From an uncultured Prevotellaceae bacterium (GTDB taxonomy: Bacteria > Bacteroidota > Bacteroidia > Bacteroidales > Bacteroidaceae): a stretch of DNA of 41,498 nt. Below the pieces are notes generated by a model. The model did not search any database, was not told where the DNA came from, and saw only the letters and a program-made list of their open reading frames with translations. Position 1 is the first letter of the stretch. Each line of letters starts with the position of its first letter. The position numbers and the translations under genes were made by a program. Of the stretch, positions 16,267 through 26,217 are shown piece after piece. The DNA is taken from NCBI GenBank assembly GCA_947167455.1, contig CAMVIB010000023.1, forward strand, positions 1 to 41,498. The letters are read 5' to 3'.

Positions 16267-16893
16267 TCAGGGCAGTGTAGGAACAGTGAAATCGTCGATG
16301 ACGATGTCTGCCAGCGGCTCTACGATGCTGCGGGGATTGGTCGTGGCAAGCCCCACGACGTAGCATCCTGCTGCACGACCTGCACGCAGTCCGTTGATGC
16401 TGTCCTCGAAGACGGCACACTCGGCCGGCAGCAACCCGAAACGTTGTGCGGCGGTGATGTAGCAGTCGGGGTCGGGCTTGCTGGCAGCAAAGTCCTCGCT
16501 CGTAAGAATGTCGTCGAAGAGCATGGTGAACTCAGGATGGGCATGCATCACCTGTTGCATCTTAGGACGGTTGCTGCTGGTCACGATGGCCGTGGCAATG
16601 CCCCTGGCATGCAACGACTCGACATACGCGCGCGAACCTTTAATATATATATAAGACATTTGCTGTTCAAAGGCATTGAGACGGCGGGTAATCTCCTCTT
16701 GGACCATATCATTGCCGTCGAACCACTGAGAGAATATCTGCGTCAGCGTCTGCCCTTTTATGCGATTCGCAAAGCCTTCAACGTCGGGACGGTAGTCATT
16801 GCCCATCCTCCCCCAGAAGTCAGAGTACTGGCTTTCGGTGTCCAAAATGACTCCGTCAAGGTCGAAAAGTGCGGCTTTTATGCTTTTATTCAT
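16267..16893 (-). CDS. HAD-superfamily phosphatase, beta-phosphoglucomutase-like
   Basis: A 208-residue HAD enzyme. Motif I is FDLDGVILDTES with the nucleophile Asp, motif II IVTSSNRP, motif III the Lys of SKPDPDCY, and motif IV FEDSINGLRAG. The cap domain after motif I is of the alpha-helical C1 type as in beta-phosphoglucomutases and sugar-phosphate phosphatases. The substrate cannot be told from sequence. It is first in a unit with the flippase and glycosyltransferase and is transcribed divergently from panB. Confidence 0.9.
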   Translation of the reverse strand: MNKSIKAALFDLDGVILDTESQYSDFWGRMGNDYRPDVEGFANRIKGQTLTQIFSQWFDGNDMVQEEITRRLNAFEQQMSYIYIKGSRAYVESLHARGIATAIVTSSNRPKMQQVMHAHPEFTMLFDDILTSEDFAASKPDPDCYITAAQRFGLLPAECAVFEDSINGLRAGRAAGCYVVGLATTNPRSIVEPLADIVIDDFTVPTLP

Positions 16894-16915
16894 GTTTTTT
16901 GATACATTTTGGGCG

Positions 16916-16923
16916 CAAAGATA
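16916..16923 (-). promoter_or_regulatory. predicted promoter of the HAD-flippase-GT unit (-7 box)
   Basis: The minus strand reads TATCTTTG (TAnnTTTG), 22 bases before the HAD ATG. It lies 22 bases from the oppositely oriented panB box, so the two promoters share one short control region. Confidence 0.55.
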
Positions 16924-16945
16924 GTTAATATTTATGATTTATGAG

Positions 16946-16953
16946 TAACTTTG
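16946..16953 (+). promoter_or_regulatory. predicted panB promoter (-7 box)
   Basis: TAACTTTG matches TAnnTTTG. The start site would fall near 16960, upstream of the ATG at 16983 and downstream of the ATG at 16941. This supports the later panB start. Confidence 0.55.
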
Positions 16954-16982
16954 CGGCCGATTTTCCCAACAAACTCAAAAAA

Positions 16983-17804
16983 ATGGCTGGTTACATAGTA
17001 GAAGACACCCGCAAGGTGACCACGCACCGTCTCGTGGAAATGAAGCGCAATGGCAAGAAGATTGCCATGCTCACAAGTTATGACTATTCCATGGCTCAGC
17101 TGGTGGATGCCGCCGGAGTCGATATCATCCTCGTAGGAGATTCAGCATCGAACATGATGGCAGGCAACGTCACCACGCTCCCCATCACCATAGATCAGAT
17201 GATTTACCACGCACGGAGCGTGGTACGCGGCACACAACGTGCTCTCGTGGTGTGCGACATGCCGTTCGGCACATATCAGGTTGACCCCCAGGACGCTGCC
17301 CGCAATGCCGTGCGTATTATGCAGGAGACAGGATGCGATGCCCTGAAACTGGAAGGCGGCATAGAAATCCTGCCCGCCGTGAAGCTCATCCTCGATGCCG
17401 GCATCCCCGTGTGTGGACACCTGGGCCTCACCCCACAGAGCATCAACAAGTTCGGCACATACGCCGTGCGTGCCAAGGACGAGCAGGAGGCCGAGAAGCT
17501 CCGCACCGATGCTCTCGCCCTGGCCGAGGCAGGATGCTTTGCCATCGTGTTAGAGAAGATACCGGCAGCCCTGGCTACTGAGGTGACGAAGAGCGTCAAC
17601 ATCCCCACCATAAGCATCGGAGCCGGAGGAGGCTGCGACGGTCAGGTGCTTGTCGTTCACGACATGCTCGGCATGAACAAAGGCTTCTCGCCGAAGTTTC
17701 TGCGCAGATATGCCGACCTCTACAGCGTCATCACCGACGCCGTCGGCAACTACGTCGCAGATGTCAAGAGCGGCGACTTCCCGAATGCCAACGAGCAATA
17801 TTGA
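16983..17804 (+). CDS. panB: 3-methyl-2-oxobutanoate hydroxymethyltransferase
   Basis: A 273-residue PanB that makes ketopantoate from 2-ketoisovalerate and methylene-tetrahydrofolate in pantothenate synthesis. Motifs: [40 protein letters not shown] with metal-binding Asp residues, [13 protein letters not shown] and the Glu of [10 protein letters not shown]. An in-frame ATG at 16941 would add 14 residues, but it lies upstream of the predicted start site and the family starts near MAGY. It appears monocistronic, with its own promoter and a strong terminator. Confidence 0.96.
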   Translation: MAGYIVEDTRKVTTHRLVEMKRNGKKIAMLTSYDYSMAQLVDAAGVDIILVGDSASNMMAGNVTTLPITIDQMIYHARSVVRGTQRALVVCDMPFGTYQVDPQDAARNAVRIMQETGCDALKLEGGIEILPAVKLILDAGIPVCGHLGLTPQSINKFGTYAVRAKDEQEAEKLRTDALALAEAGCFAIVLEKIPAALATEVTKSVNIPTISIGAGGGCDGQVLVVHDMLGMNKGFSPKFLRRYADLYSVITDAVGNYVADVKSGDFPNANEQY

Positions 17805-17915
17805 TTCACCGCCTGCGCCCATGATATAACAAAAAGTGCATTTCATACTATTTTTGTTGCAAGACGCGATAGACAAAGCCTCAAGGCACTAATTAGTGCA
17901 GAAAATACACTTTTG

Positions 17916-17958
17916 TAGCCTTTTGACACGCATGAGAGTGTCAAAAGGCTATATTTTT
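17916..17958 (+). terminator. intrinsic terminator of panB
   Basis: A perfect 14-bp stem (17916-17929 with 17938-17951) around an 8-base loop, followed by TATTTTTTA. It separates panB from the FAS1/SusCD operon. Confidence 0.9.
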
Positions 17959-18024
17959 TATGTTATACAACACAAATGAAGGTTTTTTTGGTTAAGAAAC
18001 GTCACATGTTTAAAAAAGAAGTTA

Positions 18025-18032
18025 TAATTTTG
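18025..18032 (+). promoter_or_regulatory. predicted promoter of the FAS1/SusCD operon (-7 box)
   Basis: TAATTTTG matches TAnnTTTG, about 105 bases before the ATG at 18137. A -33 TTTG at the usual distance is not seen. All seven genes up to 35640 are on this strand with short gaps or overlaps. Confidence 0.5.
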
Positions 18033-18136
18033 GCATGAAATTAGAGGCATTGATAATGCCGGCAATAAACTACTAACTGCTGTATTCACACGTGTCAACC
18101 AAAAGGAAATCAAGCAATCAACATATTAGTAACCAA

Positions 18137-20974
18137 ATGGAAAACAGTAATCTCACGCGACGGCTTGCCAACAATGCAAGTCGTGCTTGTGCTGCCATGA
18201 TGCTCCTTGCGGGTGCCGTGAGTTTCTCGTCGTGTAGCGACGACCTTCTCACCGGTACTCCAGAGTGGCTCGGAAGCAGTATCTACGAAGAGCTGCAGAG
18301 CCGAGGCAACTACTCTCAGACCTTGGCGCTGATTGACGACCCCGTGTTCCGTGACAACCCCGAGGACACGCAAACCACCTTCCACAAGCTTCTTGCCAAG
18401 ACGGGCAGCATGACAATCTTTGTCGCCGACGATGCCGCTTGGCAACGCTATCTGTCAAGGCGAGGCGTCACGAGTGTGACACAACTGCCCGATGCCGAGA
18501 AGAAGAATCTTCTCAAGAGTGCCATTGTCAACAATGCATACCTCATCGAGCTGCTCAGCAACACCAGCGGCAACCCTCCGACAGAAGGAGCATGCCTGCG
18601 ACGAGCCACACGTATCGATGCCTACGACTCCATCCCCTACGTAACCAAGGATGAGATGCCCGCCGTCAATCCGTATCGCATTGACAATGAAGGCAATCAG
18701 ATTGACTATTGGAGCCGTGTGCGCAGCCGCGACGGCATTTACCTCTTCAAGGACAACAATGCCGCGCCGATGATGCATTTCCTCCCCGACTACATGAAGA
18801 CAAACACCTTCTCGTCGGAGGACATCAGGGTGCTGACTAACGGCCAATCAGATGACGAGAAGAACACCAGCTACATTAACGGCAAGCGTGTCATTGAGAA
18901 GGACGTCACATGTCAGAACGGTTACATACACGTCCTGGAGGATGTGCCCGAGCCCCTGCTGAACATGGCAGACCTCATCAGCAAGAAGCCGCAGTTCTCA
19001 ATCTTCTACGATATCCTCGACCGCTTCAGCTATCCACAGTTTCTCGTCACACAGAGCATTGACGGACAAGAGGACTCTCTCTTCGTGAAGCGATTCTTCT
19101 ACTTCACATCGAGGGAAGACCAATTCTCTGCCATCCCCGAGACGAACCGCTCTGTAAGCACACTGCTGGCCTACGACCCTGGCTACAACCTCTATATGGC
19201 CAATGGTCTGAAGATGGAGGAAGACGGAGCCGCCATGTTTGTGCCCGACAACGATGCCATGCAGGCATACCTCCATGCCGAGGGTGCCGAGCTCGGACAG
19301 AAATATGGCTACGACTGGAGCCACATTCCCGACAACGTGGTGTTGCCCTTCCTCAAGAACTGCTTCCAGACCTCTATGCGTTCCACCGTGCCGAGCAAGT
19401 TCACCACCACGAAGAACACCGCCAGCGAGCCTTTGGGCATCAAGAGCGAAGACATCGACAGTGCCTTCATAGCCTGCAACGGTGTCGTCTATGAGACCAA
19501 CAAGGTCTTCATCGCCCCTGAATACCAGAGCGTCTTCTACCCCGCCGTGCTGAGAGGCGACGAGGACTTGCGCACCATCTACAATGCCATCAGCGATGAG
19601 CGCTATAAGAGTAACGCTTCGCAGTGGACTCTGAATGAATTCACGGCATATCTCAACTCAATGGCATCGTCCTACTCATTCCTGATTCCCGACGACCATG
19701 CCTTCGAAGTCACTTACTTCGACCCATATACTTTCTCCACGGCCTACAAGGGCGACCCCGTGGCCATCAAGTTCTACTACAAGGCGGGTGTCGAGTTACC
19801 GGTGAGCGTCGATTTCTTCAAGGCAGAGATTGACGAGGCAACAGGTAAGCCCGTTGCCACCGATCAAGGCACACGCATCACCGGCGTCACGGCATCGCTG
19901 CGCTTCGTCAACAACCGTATGCACGATATCGTTGACAACCTCATTATCCCTCACGGACTTCGCGGCTCACAGACCTTCCGCAAGGGTCAGGAGATATACC
20001 TTACCAAGGGCTACAGCCCCGTCAAGGTGCAGTGGACGGGAGACGTCGTCAGCGGTGTGGCTGGCTCATATCAGATGGAGCACGACGAGTACATACCTGT
20101 TGACCCAGAACAGATTTTCGACAAGACCGAGGCCGGCAACGGCGTGAGCTATGTCCTCAACTCCATCCCGATGACTACGTTCCGCAGCCCATACTCAGTG
20201 ATCACAGACACCATCAGCCATCCCGACTTCCTCGAGTTCGCACGACTCTTCGGAGGATGCTCGTTCCTTGGTTCTACTGTCTCCGGCAAACGCACTACGA
20301 TGGATCAGGCCATCGACTTCCTCGGCAACTACCACTACACCATCTATGTCCCCGACAACGCCAGCATCAAGCAACTCATAGATTCCGGCAAACTACCGAC
20401 ATGGAAAACCGTCGATGCATGGGATGAACTCAAGAACAGCCTCGACAGCCTGCGTCAGCAGCCGGAGCTGAACATCTCCGACGACCTCTACGAGGAGATC
20501 TATTCGGCCATCGGCTCCATAGACAGCAAGGACTCCACCTGCTTGCTCAAGCAGATCAATGATGTCATCAACAACTTCGTGCGCTATCACATCCAGGACG
20601 GCTCCGTATATATCGGCGGCGCCGACTCAACGGGCGTTTATGAGACATCAGCCATGGACGAGTCCATCAACCGCTACCGTCGCCTCGCCGTGGCCAACCA
20701 GGGCGGACGTATCACCGTGACCGACGGAATAGGCAACACAGCATCCGTAAGCTCCGACCCCGCACACAGCAACATCGTCTCCAGGCAGTATATCTTCGAC
20801 ACAGGCACTAACCTCGGCGAGATCTACACGTCATCGTATGTCGTCGTGCATCAGATTGACAAGGCTCTGCAGTTTGGCGATATAGGCTTCCTGCCTGCCG
20901 ACTTCCCCGAGCCCACCCTCGAGTCGGTAATCTCTTACCTCAACAGCCACAGAAAAAGCAAGTCCAGAAGATGA
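18137..20974 (+). CDS. FAS1 (fasciclin)-domain surface lipoprotein A
   Basis: A 945-residue lipoprotein. The signal ends FSSC (Cys33) followed by SDDLL, an acidic stretch that in Bacteroidetes usually marks export to the cell surface. Several FAS1-like modules follow: about 45-190 (LLAKTGSMTIFVADDAAWQRYL), about 280-440 (FYDILDRFSYPQF... MFVPDNDAMQAYL), and about 700-930 (LEFARLFGGCSFL... YTIYVPDNASIKQLI). FAS1 domains mediate adhesion or ligand contacts. I chose the ATG at 18137; a GTG at 18092 is unlikely. Its stop overlaps the SusC start (ATGA), so it belongs to the uptake complex operon. The ligand is unknown. Confidence 0.82.
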   Translation: MENSNLTRRLANNASRACAAMMLLAGAVSFSSCSDDLLTGTPEWLGSSIYEELQSRGNYSQTLALIDDPVFRDNPEDTQTTFHKLLAKTGSMTIFVADDAAWQRYLSRRGVTSVTQLPDAEKKNLLKSAIVNNAYLIELLSNTSGNPPTEGACLRRATRIDAYDSIPYVTKDEMPAVNPYRIDNEGNQIDYWSRVRSRDGIYLFKDNNAAPMMHFLPDYMKTNTFSSEDIRVLTNGQSDDEKNTSYINGKRVIEKDVTCQNGYIHVLEDVPEPLLNMADLISKKPQFSIFYDILDRFSYPQFLVTQSIDGQEDSLFVKRFFYFTSREDQFSAIPETNRSVSTLLAYDPGYNLYMANGLKMEEDGAAMFVPDNDAMQAYLHAEGAELGQKYGYDWSHIPDNVVLPFLKNCFQTSMRSTVPSKFTTTKNTASEPLGIKSEDIDSAFIACNGVVYETNKVFIAPEYQSVFYPAVLRGDEDLRTIYNAISDERYKSNASQWTLNEFTAYLNSMASSYSFLIPDDHAFEVTYFDPYTFSTAYKGDPVAIKFYYKAGVELPVSVDFFKAEIDEATGKPVATDQGTRITGVTASLRFVNNRMHDIVDNLIIPHGLRGSQTFRKGQEIYLTKGYSPVKVQWTGDVVSGVAGSYQMEHDEYIPVDPEQIFDKTEAGNGVSYVLNSIPMTTFRSPYSVITDTISHPDFLEFARLFGGCSFLGSTVSGKRTTMDQAIDFLGNYHYTIYVPDNASIKQLIDSGKLPTWKTVDAWDELKNSLDSLRQQPELNISDDLYEEIYSAIGSIDSKDSTCLLKQINDVINNFVRYHIQDGSVYIGGADSTGVYETSAMDESINRYRRLAVANQGGRITVTDGIGNTASVSSDPAHSNIVSRQYIFDTGTNLGEIYTSSYVVVHQIDKALQFGDIGFLPADFPEPTLESVISYLNSHRKSKSRR

Positions 20975-23900
20975 AAACACTAAGATTATACATCAGCCTG
21001 TGCCTGATGCTGGCATCATCGCTGGCTATGGCACAAATCACACGCGTCAGCGGAACCGTCAGCGATGACTTCGACGTGCTCCCCGGCGCCAGTGTGGCCG
21101 AGATTGATGCGTCAAACCGTATCGTCAACGCTTCCGTAACTGACATGAACGGTAACTTCGTGTTGCCCATCAAGAGTCAGAAGAACAAAATCCGCATCAG
21201 CTTCATGGGCTTCAAGACCCAGACGCTGCCCATCAACAAGAACGTCTTCAAGGTTAAACTCGAAGAGAACGCCAAGCAGATGAAGGAAGTCAACGTCGTT
21301 GCCAAGAAGCAGATGAAGACCTCCGGACTCGCCATCCCGGAACGAGAGGTGAGCTTCTCGGCCCAAGGCATCTCCGCCAAGGAGTTCGAGGGTCTCGGCA
21401 TCACCAGCGTCGATGAAGCCCTTCAGGGACGTATCGCAGGTCTCGACATCGTGGCCAATTCGGGTGACCTCGGCTCCGGCACCAGCATGCGACTCCGTGG
21501 TGCCTCCACCGTCTCCACCCTCACCAGCAATGAGCCGCTCATCGTCGTCAACGGTAACGTGTGGCAGGTGAGTTCAGAGGACATGGCCGACTTCGACGTC
21601 TCGACGGCCAACGACGAGAAGTTCGCACAGCTGCTCAACGTCAACACCGAGGACATCGAGGACATCAAAGTCCTCAAGGATGCCGCAGCAACAGCCATCT
21701 GGGGTTCGCAGGGTGCCAATGGTGTCATCGAGATCACCACGAAGCGCGGTCACCGCGGTGCACCGCAGGTCAGCTACTCCGTGAAGCTCACCATGACCCA
21801 CCAGCCCAAGGGCATCAAGCTGCTCAACGGCGACCAATACACCATGATGCTCAAGGAGGCTTACTTCAACCCCGAGCAGCAGACTTTCATCGGCAATGTG
21901 CAGGAGCTGAACTACAACGAGAACGACTCCGAGTACCAGATGTTCAACCGCAACACCGACTGGGTTGACCTTGTCAGCAAGAACGGTCTGCGACAGAACC
22001 ACTACATCAGCGTCTCGGGCGGCGACGAGAAGACCCTCTTCCGCATCTCCGGCGGCTACGACCACGAGACGGGTACCATCATCGAGCAGAAGCTCAACCG
22101 CTTCTCGACACGTATGGCTCTCGACTACTACGTCAACGACCGCATCAAGATTGTCTCCAACTTCTCGATGACCTACACCAAGAACAACCGCAACTACGAC
22201 GCCCTTCTTGGTATAGCCTACACCAAGATGCCTAACCTCTCGCCATGGCGCTACAACGCCGACGGCACACCGACGGGCGAGTACTACATCGTGCCGCGGG
22301 AGGCATTCACCAACCATGGTCAGCTCACCGACGACCAGAGAAACAACTTCAACGACCAGCGTGACATGGCCAACCCTCTGGCCAGTGCCAAGTATGCCAA
22401 GAAGACACAGACGACATACGACCTCACCCCAGAGCTTGAGCTCGAGTACAAGCTCCTCGGTCTCGACGACAACAGCACACAGCTCCGCTACAACGGACGT
22501 GTGGTGATGAACGTCTATAACGAGTACAACTCCAACAACTATCCGCGCTCGCTCGTGAGCACTAACTACTACGACACCAACCCGAGCTACAATGCCAGTT
22601 CGAAGAACCTCGCCTTCACGACGACACACACGCTGACATTCCAGCCAAAGTTCAAGAACGAGGATCACTTCCTCACAGCGCTGGCACGCTTCCAGCTCGT
22701 CTCGGGCAGCAGCAGCGGACAGAACACCAACGTGCGACGTCTGCCGACACGCCTCGAAAGCGTCACCTCCGGTGGCTTCGTCAGCAACATGGGCAGCAGC
22801 TACAATGAGTGGCGCTCGCTCTACTGGACGCTCTCGGCACACTATTCCTACAAGAGCCGCTACATCCTCGCATACTCCATGCGTGCAGATGCCACCACCA
22901 AGTTCGGCAGCAACAGCCGATGGGGCGTCTTCCCCGCTGTCTCGGCACGATGGAACGTCATCGACGAGCCTTGGATGAAGGTCGTGCGCGAGAAGGGCAA
23001 GATGTCGATGTTCTCTATCCGTCCGGGATGGGGTATGGTAGGTAACGCTCCCACACGCGACTACCTCTTCATCAACAAGTATGCCTCTGGCAGCACTTAC
23101 CTCTACCAGACAGCCATGAACCCCGACGGCCTCAAGCTCACCGAGCTCAAGTGGGAGAACAAATATACTTGGAACATCGGCTTCGACCTCGGCTTCTTTG
23201 ACGACCGTCTGAAGTTCGTGCTCGAGCTCTACCACCAGACCACTAAGGACATGCTTATGGCCAACGCCGCCATCCCCACATCTAACGGTTGGAGCGGACT
23301 CGCCGTGCGCAACGTCGGCGACATGGTCAACAAGGGCTGGGAGTTCCAGATCAACGGCGACCGGCTGCTGAAGAAAGGCAAGTTCTGGCTCGACTTCAAC
23401 GTCAACTTCGCCAACAACAAGAATGTCATCACAAAGATGGATCCCCTCGTGCTGAAGAGCCTCAACGTAGATTGGGTGGAAGGCAACCGCAACACGCTGC
23501 AGCGTGTGCAGATTGACAACCCCTTCGGTTCCATCTACGGCTTCCGCTCACATGGTGTCTATCAGTATCAGTTTGACACCGCCGAAGAGCTGGCACGCGC
23601 CGACGCACAGAACGGCACCAACATCCTCCAGGAGAACCTCGACAAGGGCATCACCTACCCTATCGTGCGCAATGCCGAGGGCAAGTGGGTGGCCGATGCC
23701 AAGGGCGACCCCATACAGATGCGTTTCTGCTACAAGACCGAGACCAACAGCGGCTACTACTTCAAGGGCGGCGACGCCATCTATGAGGACGTTAACCACG
23801 ACGGTAACATCAACCAGCTCGACATCGTCTATCTGGGTAACTCACTGCCTAAGCTCACCGGCGGCTTCGGCCTGAAGCTGCACTGGGACCGTCTGGCACT

Positions 23901-24342
23901 CAACGCACAGTTCAACTACCGCGTCGATTACGACATCGTCAACATGGCACGCCTCGACATGGAGTCCATGGTGACTAACAACAACCAGAGCGAAGCCGTC
24001 AACTACCGTTGGCGTAAGGAGGGCGACCTCACGACCATACCACGCGCCATGCACGGCGACGGCTCCAACTACAACACCCTCATCAGCGACCGCTTCGTGG
24101 AGGACGGCACATTCCTGCGTCTGAACTACCTGCAGCTATCATACAGCTTCGACCCCAAGCTCATCAAGAACTGGCACATGAAGACCCTCAACATCTACGC
24201 CAGCGCCAACAACCTCTTCTGCCTGACCAAGTACTCAGGTGTGGATCCCGAGATTGGCTACGGTGGCTACGGTGTTACTACCGACAACAGCAAGACACCA
24301 CGTTCCAAGTCCTACACCGTGGGTCTCACCATCGGATTCTAA
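20971..24342 (+). CDS. SusC/RagA-family TonB-linked outer-membrane transporter (first pair)
   Basis: A 1123-residue TonB-dependent transporter. A signal peptide (MKTLRLYISLCLMLASSLAMA) leads into a carboxypeptidase-regulatory-like domain (about 25-105, VSGTVSDDFDVLPGASV), then a plug (about 120-260: LQGRIAGLDIVANSGDLGSGTSMRLRG cut short of the barrel at IWGSQGANGVIEITTKRG), and a 22-strand-type barrel ending VGLTIGF with a terminal Phe. It imports a ligand captured by its SusD partner. Translation is coupled to the upstream FAS1 gene, and the SusD gene follows 19 bases later. Substrate not identifiable. Confidence 0.93.
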   Translation: MKTLRLYISLCLMLASSLAMAQITRVSGTVSDDFDVLPGASVAEIDASNRIVNASVTDMNGNFVLPIKSQKNKIRISFMGFKTQTLPINKNVFKVKLEENAKQMKEVNVVAKKQMKTSGLAIPEREVSFSAQGISAKEFEGLGITSVDEALQGRIAGLDIVANSGDLGSGTSMRLRGASTVSTLTSNEPLIVVNGNVWQVSSEDMADFDVSTANDEKFAQLLNVNTEDIEDIKVLKDAAATAIWGSQGANGVIEITTKRGHRGAPQVSYSVKLTMTHQPKGIKLLNGDQYTMMLKEAYFNPEQQTFIGNVQELNYNENDSEYQMFNRNTDWVDLVSKNGLRQNHYISVSGGDEKTLFRISGGYDHETGTIIEQKLNRFSTRMALDYYVNDRIKIVSNFSMTYTKNNRNYDALLGIAYTKMPNLSPWRYNADGTPTGEYYIVPREAFTNHGQLTDDQRNNFNDQRDMANPLASAKYAKKTQTTYDLTPELELEYKLLGLDDNSTQLRYNGRVVMNVYNEYNSNNYPRSLVSTNYYDTNPSYNASSKNLAFTTTHTLTFQPKFKNEDHFLTALARFQLVSGSSSGQNTNVRRLPTRLESVTSGGFVSNMGSSYNEWRSLYWTLSAHYSYKSRYILAYSMRADATTKFGSNSRWGVFPAVSARWNVIDEPWMKVVREKGKMSMFSIRPGWGMVGNAPTRDYLFINKYASGSTYLYQTAMNPDGLKLTELKWENKYTWNIGFDLGFFDDRLKFVLELYHQTTKDMLMANAAIPTSNGWSGLAVRNVGDMVNKGWEFQINGDRLLKKGKFWLDFNVNFANNKNVITKMDPLVLKSLNVDWVEGNRNTLQRVQIDNPFGSIYGFRSHGVYQYQFDTAEELARADAQNGTNILQENLDKGITYPIVRNAEGKWVADAKGDPIQMRFCYKTETNSGYYFKGGDAIYEDVNHDGNINQLDIVYLGNSLPKLTGGFGLKLHWDRLALNAQFNYRVDYDIVNMARLDMESMVTNNNQSEAVNYRWRKEGDLTTIPRAMHGDGSNYNTLISDRFVEDGTFLRLNYLQLSYSFDPKLIKNWHMKTLNIYASANNLFCLTKYSGVDPEIGYGGYGVTTDNSKTPRSKSYTVGLTIGF

Positions 24343-24361
24343 ACTCTAAACGACAACAGAT

Positions 24362-26152
24362 ATGACACACATATTTTCATCATTAAGGAACATTGCTCTC
24401 GCAGCGGCTGCGGCTCTCACTCTTGCCGGCTGCAGTGACTTCCTCGAGATAAAGCCTCGCGACCAGGTCACAGAGGACAATTTCTGGAACGAGAAGACCG
24501 ATATCGACCAGATGGTGGCAGGATGCTATAACGCCATGCAGAGCGAAGGGTTCATCAACAACTGCATTGTGTGGGGTGAGTCACGTAGCGACAATCTCTA
24601 TCCTACCGACAACCTCGACAGCAAGGAGTATAACCTCTACCAGATCATGCGCGAGAACCTCCTGCCCTCAAACCCCTACACCAAGTGGATCAACTTCTAT
24701 GACGTCATCAACAAGGCAAACGCCATCATAGAGATGGCCCCCTTGGTGAGCCAGCGCGACCCGGCATTCCGGCAGAGCGACGTGCAGGCCATCATTGCTG
24801 AGATGACAGCCCTGCGCTCGCTGTGCTACTTCTACCTCATCCGCACATTCGACGAGGTGCCTTTCTACCGTCAGGCCATCCAGGAAGAGCAGGATGTGCA
24901 GTACCTCCCGGCGACGCCCTTCAATCAAGTCCTCGACAACATCATTACCGACCTCGAGGCTGTGCGTGGCGATGCCATCGTGCACTACCCTGCCTACGAC
25001 CAGACAGACGCCATCGGCGGACTCTACTACACCACAGCGAACCGCATCACGCGCACGGCCATCGATGCCATGCTCGCTGAGATGTACCTCTGGCAGGGCA
25101 ACTACCCCAAGAGTGTTGAGGCTGCCGACCGCGTCATCGCCCAGAAGCACGCCGACTTCGAGGAGGAGTACAGCCACACCACATCGATGTCAACCTCCAT
25201 ACCGCAGCTCATCACCGCCCCCAACGGCACGCAGATAGAGCTCTATCAGGTCACGACGAACAATCCCAGCCTCGTGCACAACGCCATCTTCGGAATCAAT
25301 GGCAACAGCTTCGAGAGCATCTTCGAGCTCGCCTTCACATATCGCGGCTCGGGCAGCTTCATCGAGAACACGGCCTTCGGTAGGCTCTATGGCGAGATGA
25401 AGGGGCGTGACAGCAACAACGGTGCCGGTTTCCTGACGCCAAACCCCGACATCATCGCCGAGATGAGTTCCAAGAGCTACAACTTCTGGCTCAACCAGTA
25501 TGATGCACGTTTCTACAACAACATCGAGACCACCGAGAAGTATGCCGACGGCAAGGTGCGCAAGGGTGTGGCTTCGAGCTTCAACGTCACGTCACTCTCT
25601 GGTAACGCACTGCCGTTCGACAACACGCGCAGCTCCGTGTTCTCTATCTCATCCTACCAGAACCGCAATTTCATCTTCTACCGTCTCACCGACATCATGC
25701 TCATCAAGGCCGAGGCTCTGGTGATGCAGGCCACCGACGAGGACAGCGAGACTAATGCCGAGCTCCTGCGCAAGGCATTCGACCTCGTCTATCTCGTCAA
25801 TGCCCGCTCATGCACCAACCGCACCAGCTACCTCAGTGCCACACGCCCCTACGCACGCCAGCGCAATCAGCTGCGCCAGCTCATACGCGACGAGCGCAAC
25901 CGCGAGCTCATGTATGAAGGCAAGCGCTGGTTTGACCTCCTGCGCTATGCTCGCCAGGAAGGCTCACCGGCCGTCGTGCGCGCCATCGTAGGCTCAAAGG
26001 TATCGTCGGGAGCCGGCGGAGGCTCTTTCCCGAGCATGGACGCACTGTTCTGGCCCTACAACAAGGACGAGATACGCGTCAACCCCAACCTCCACCAGAA
26101 GAGCATCTATGCCAAGGACGATGAGAGCAACTACTCATCGGGCAACGAGTAA
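24362..26152 (+). CDS. SusD/RagB-family surface nutrient-binding lipoprotein (first pair)
   Basis: A 596-residue lipoprotein, signal ending LAGC (Cys24) then SDFLEIKPRDQVTEDNFW, the standard SusD N-terminus. Helical TPR-like segments include ALRSLCYFYLIRTFDEVPFY, and the C-terminal RagB part has IRDERNRELMYEGKRWFDLLRYAR. It lids the preceding SusC barrel and binds the ligand. It is 19 bases after the SusC stop. Confidence 0.94.
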   Translation: MTHIFSSLRNIALAAAAALTLAGCSDFLEIKPRDQVTEDNFWNEKTDIDQMVAGCYNAMQSEGFINNCIVWGESRSDNLYPTDNLDSKEYNLYQIMRENLLPSNPYTKWINFYDVINKANAIIEMAPLVSQRDPAFRQSDVQAIIAEMTALRSLCYFYLIRTFDEVPFYRQAIQEEQDVQYLPATPFNQVLDNIITDLEAVRGDAIVHYPAYDQTDAIGGLYYTTANRITRTAIDAMLAEMYLWQGNYPKSVEAADRVIAQKHADFEEEYSHTTSMSTSIPQLITAPNGTQIELYQVTTNNPSLVHNAIFGINGNSFESIFELAFTYRGSGSFIENTAFGRLYGEMKGRDSNNGAGFLTPNPDIIAEMSSKSYNFWLNQYDARFYNNIETTEKYADGKVRKGVASSFNVTSLSGNALPFDNTRSSVFSISSYQNRNFIFYRLTDIMLIKAEALVMQATDEDSETNAELLRKAFDLVYLVNARSCTNRTSYLSATRPYARQRNQLRQLIRDERNRELMYEGKRWFDLLRYARQEGSPAVVRAIVGSKVSSGAGGGSFPSMDALFWPYNKDEIRVNPNLHQKSIYAKDDESNYSSGNE

Positions 26153-26217
26153 GCTCACTCAAGCAAAGCTATAGCATAAAATCGTAAACTGTCTAATTGT
26201 ACAACCGATTAAGCATC

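Larger units (their letters stand above)
17805..18136. other. panB-FAS1 operon intergenic interval
   Basis: This 332-base gap holds the panB terminator, the promoter box of the FAS1/SusCD operon at 18025 and a leader of roughly 100 bases. No small gene is convincing. An in-frame GTG at 18092 could extend the next gene but would place extra polar residues before a lipoprotein signal. Confidence 0.6.

Noticed and set aside
21574..23235. 553-codon minus-strand frame within the first SusC gene
   Set aside because: It is a shadow created by strong C-ending codon bias; its protein is Val/Leu/Glu-rich without recognisable motifs.
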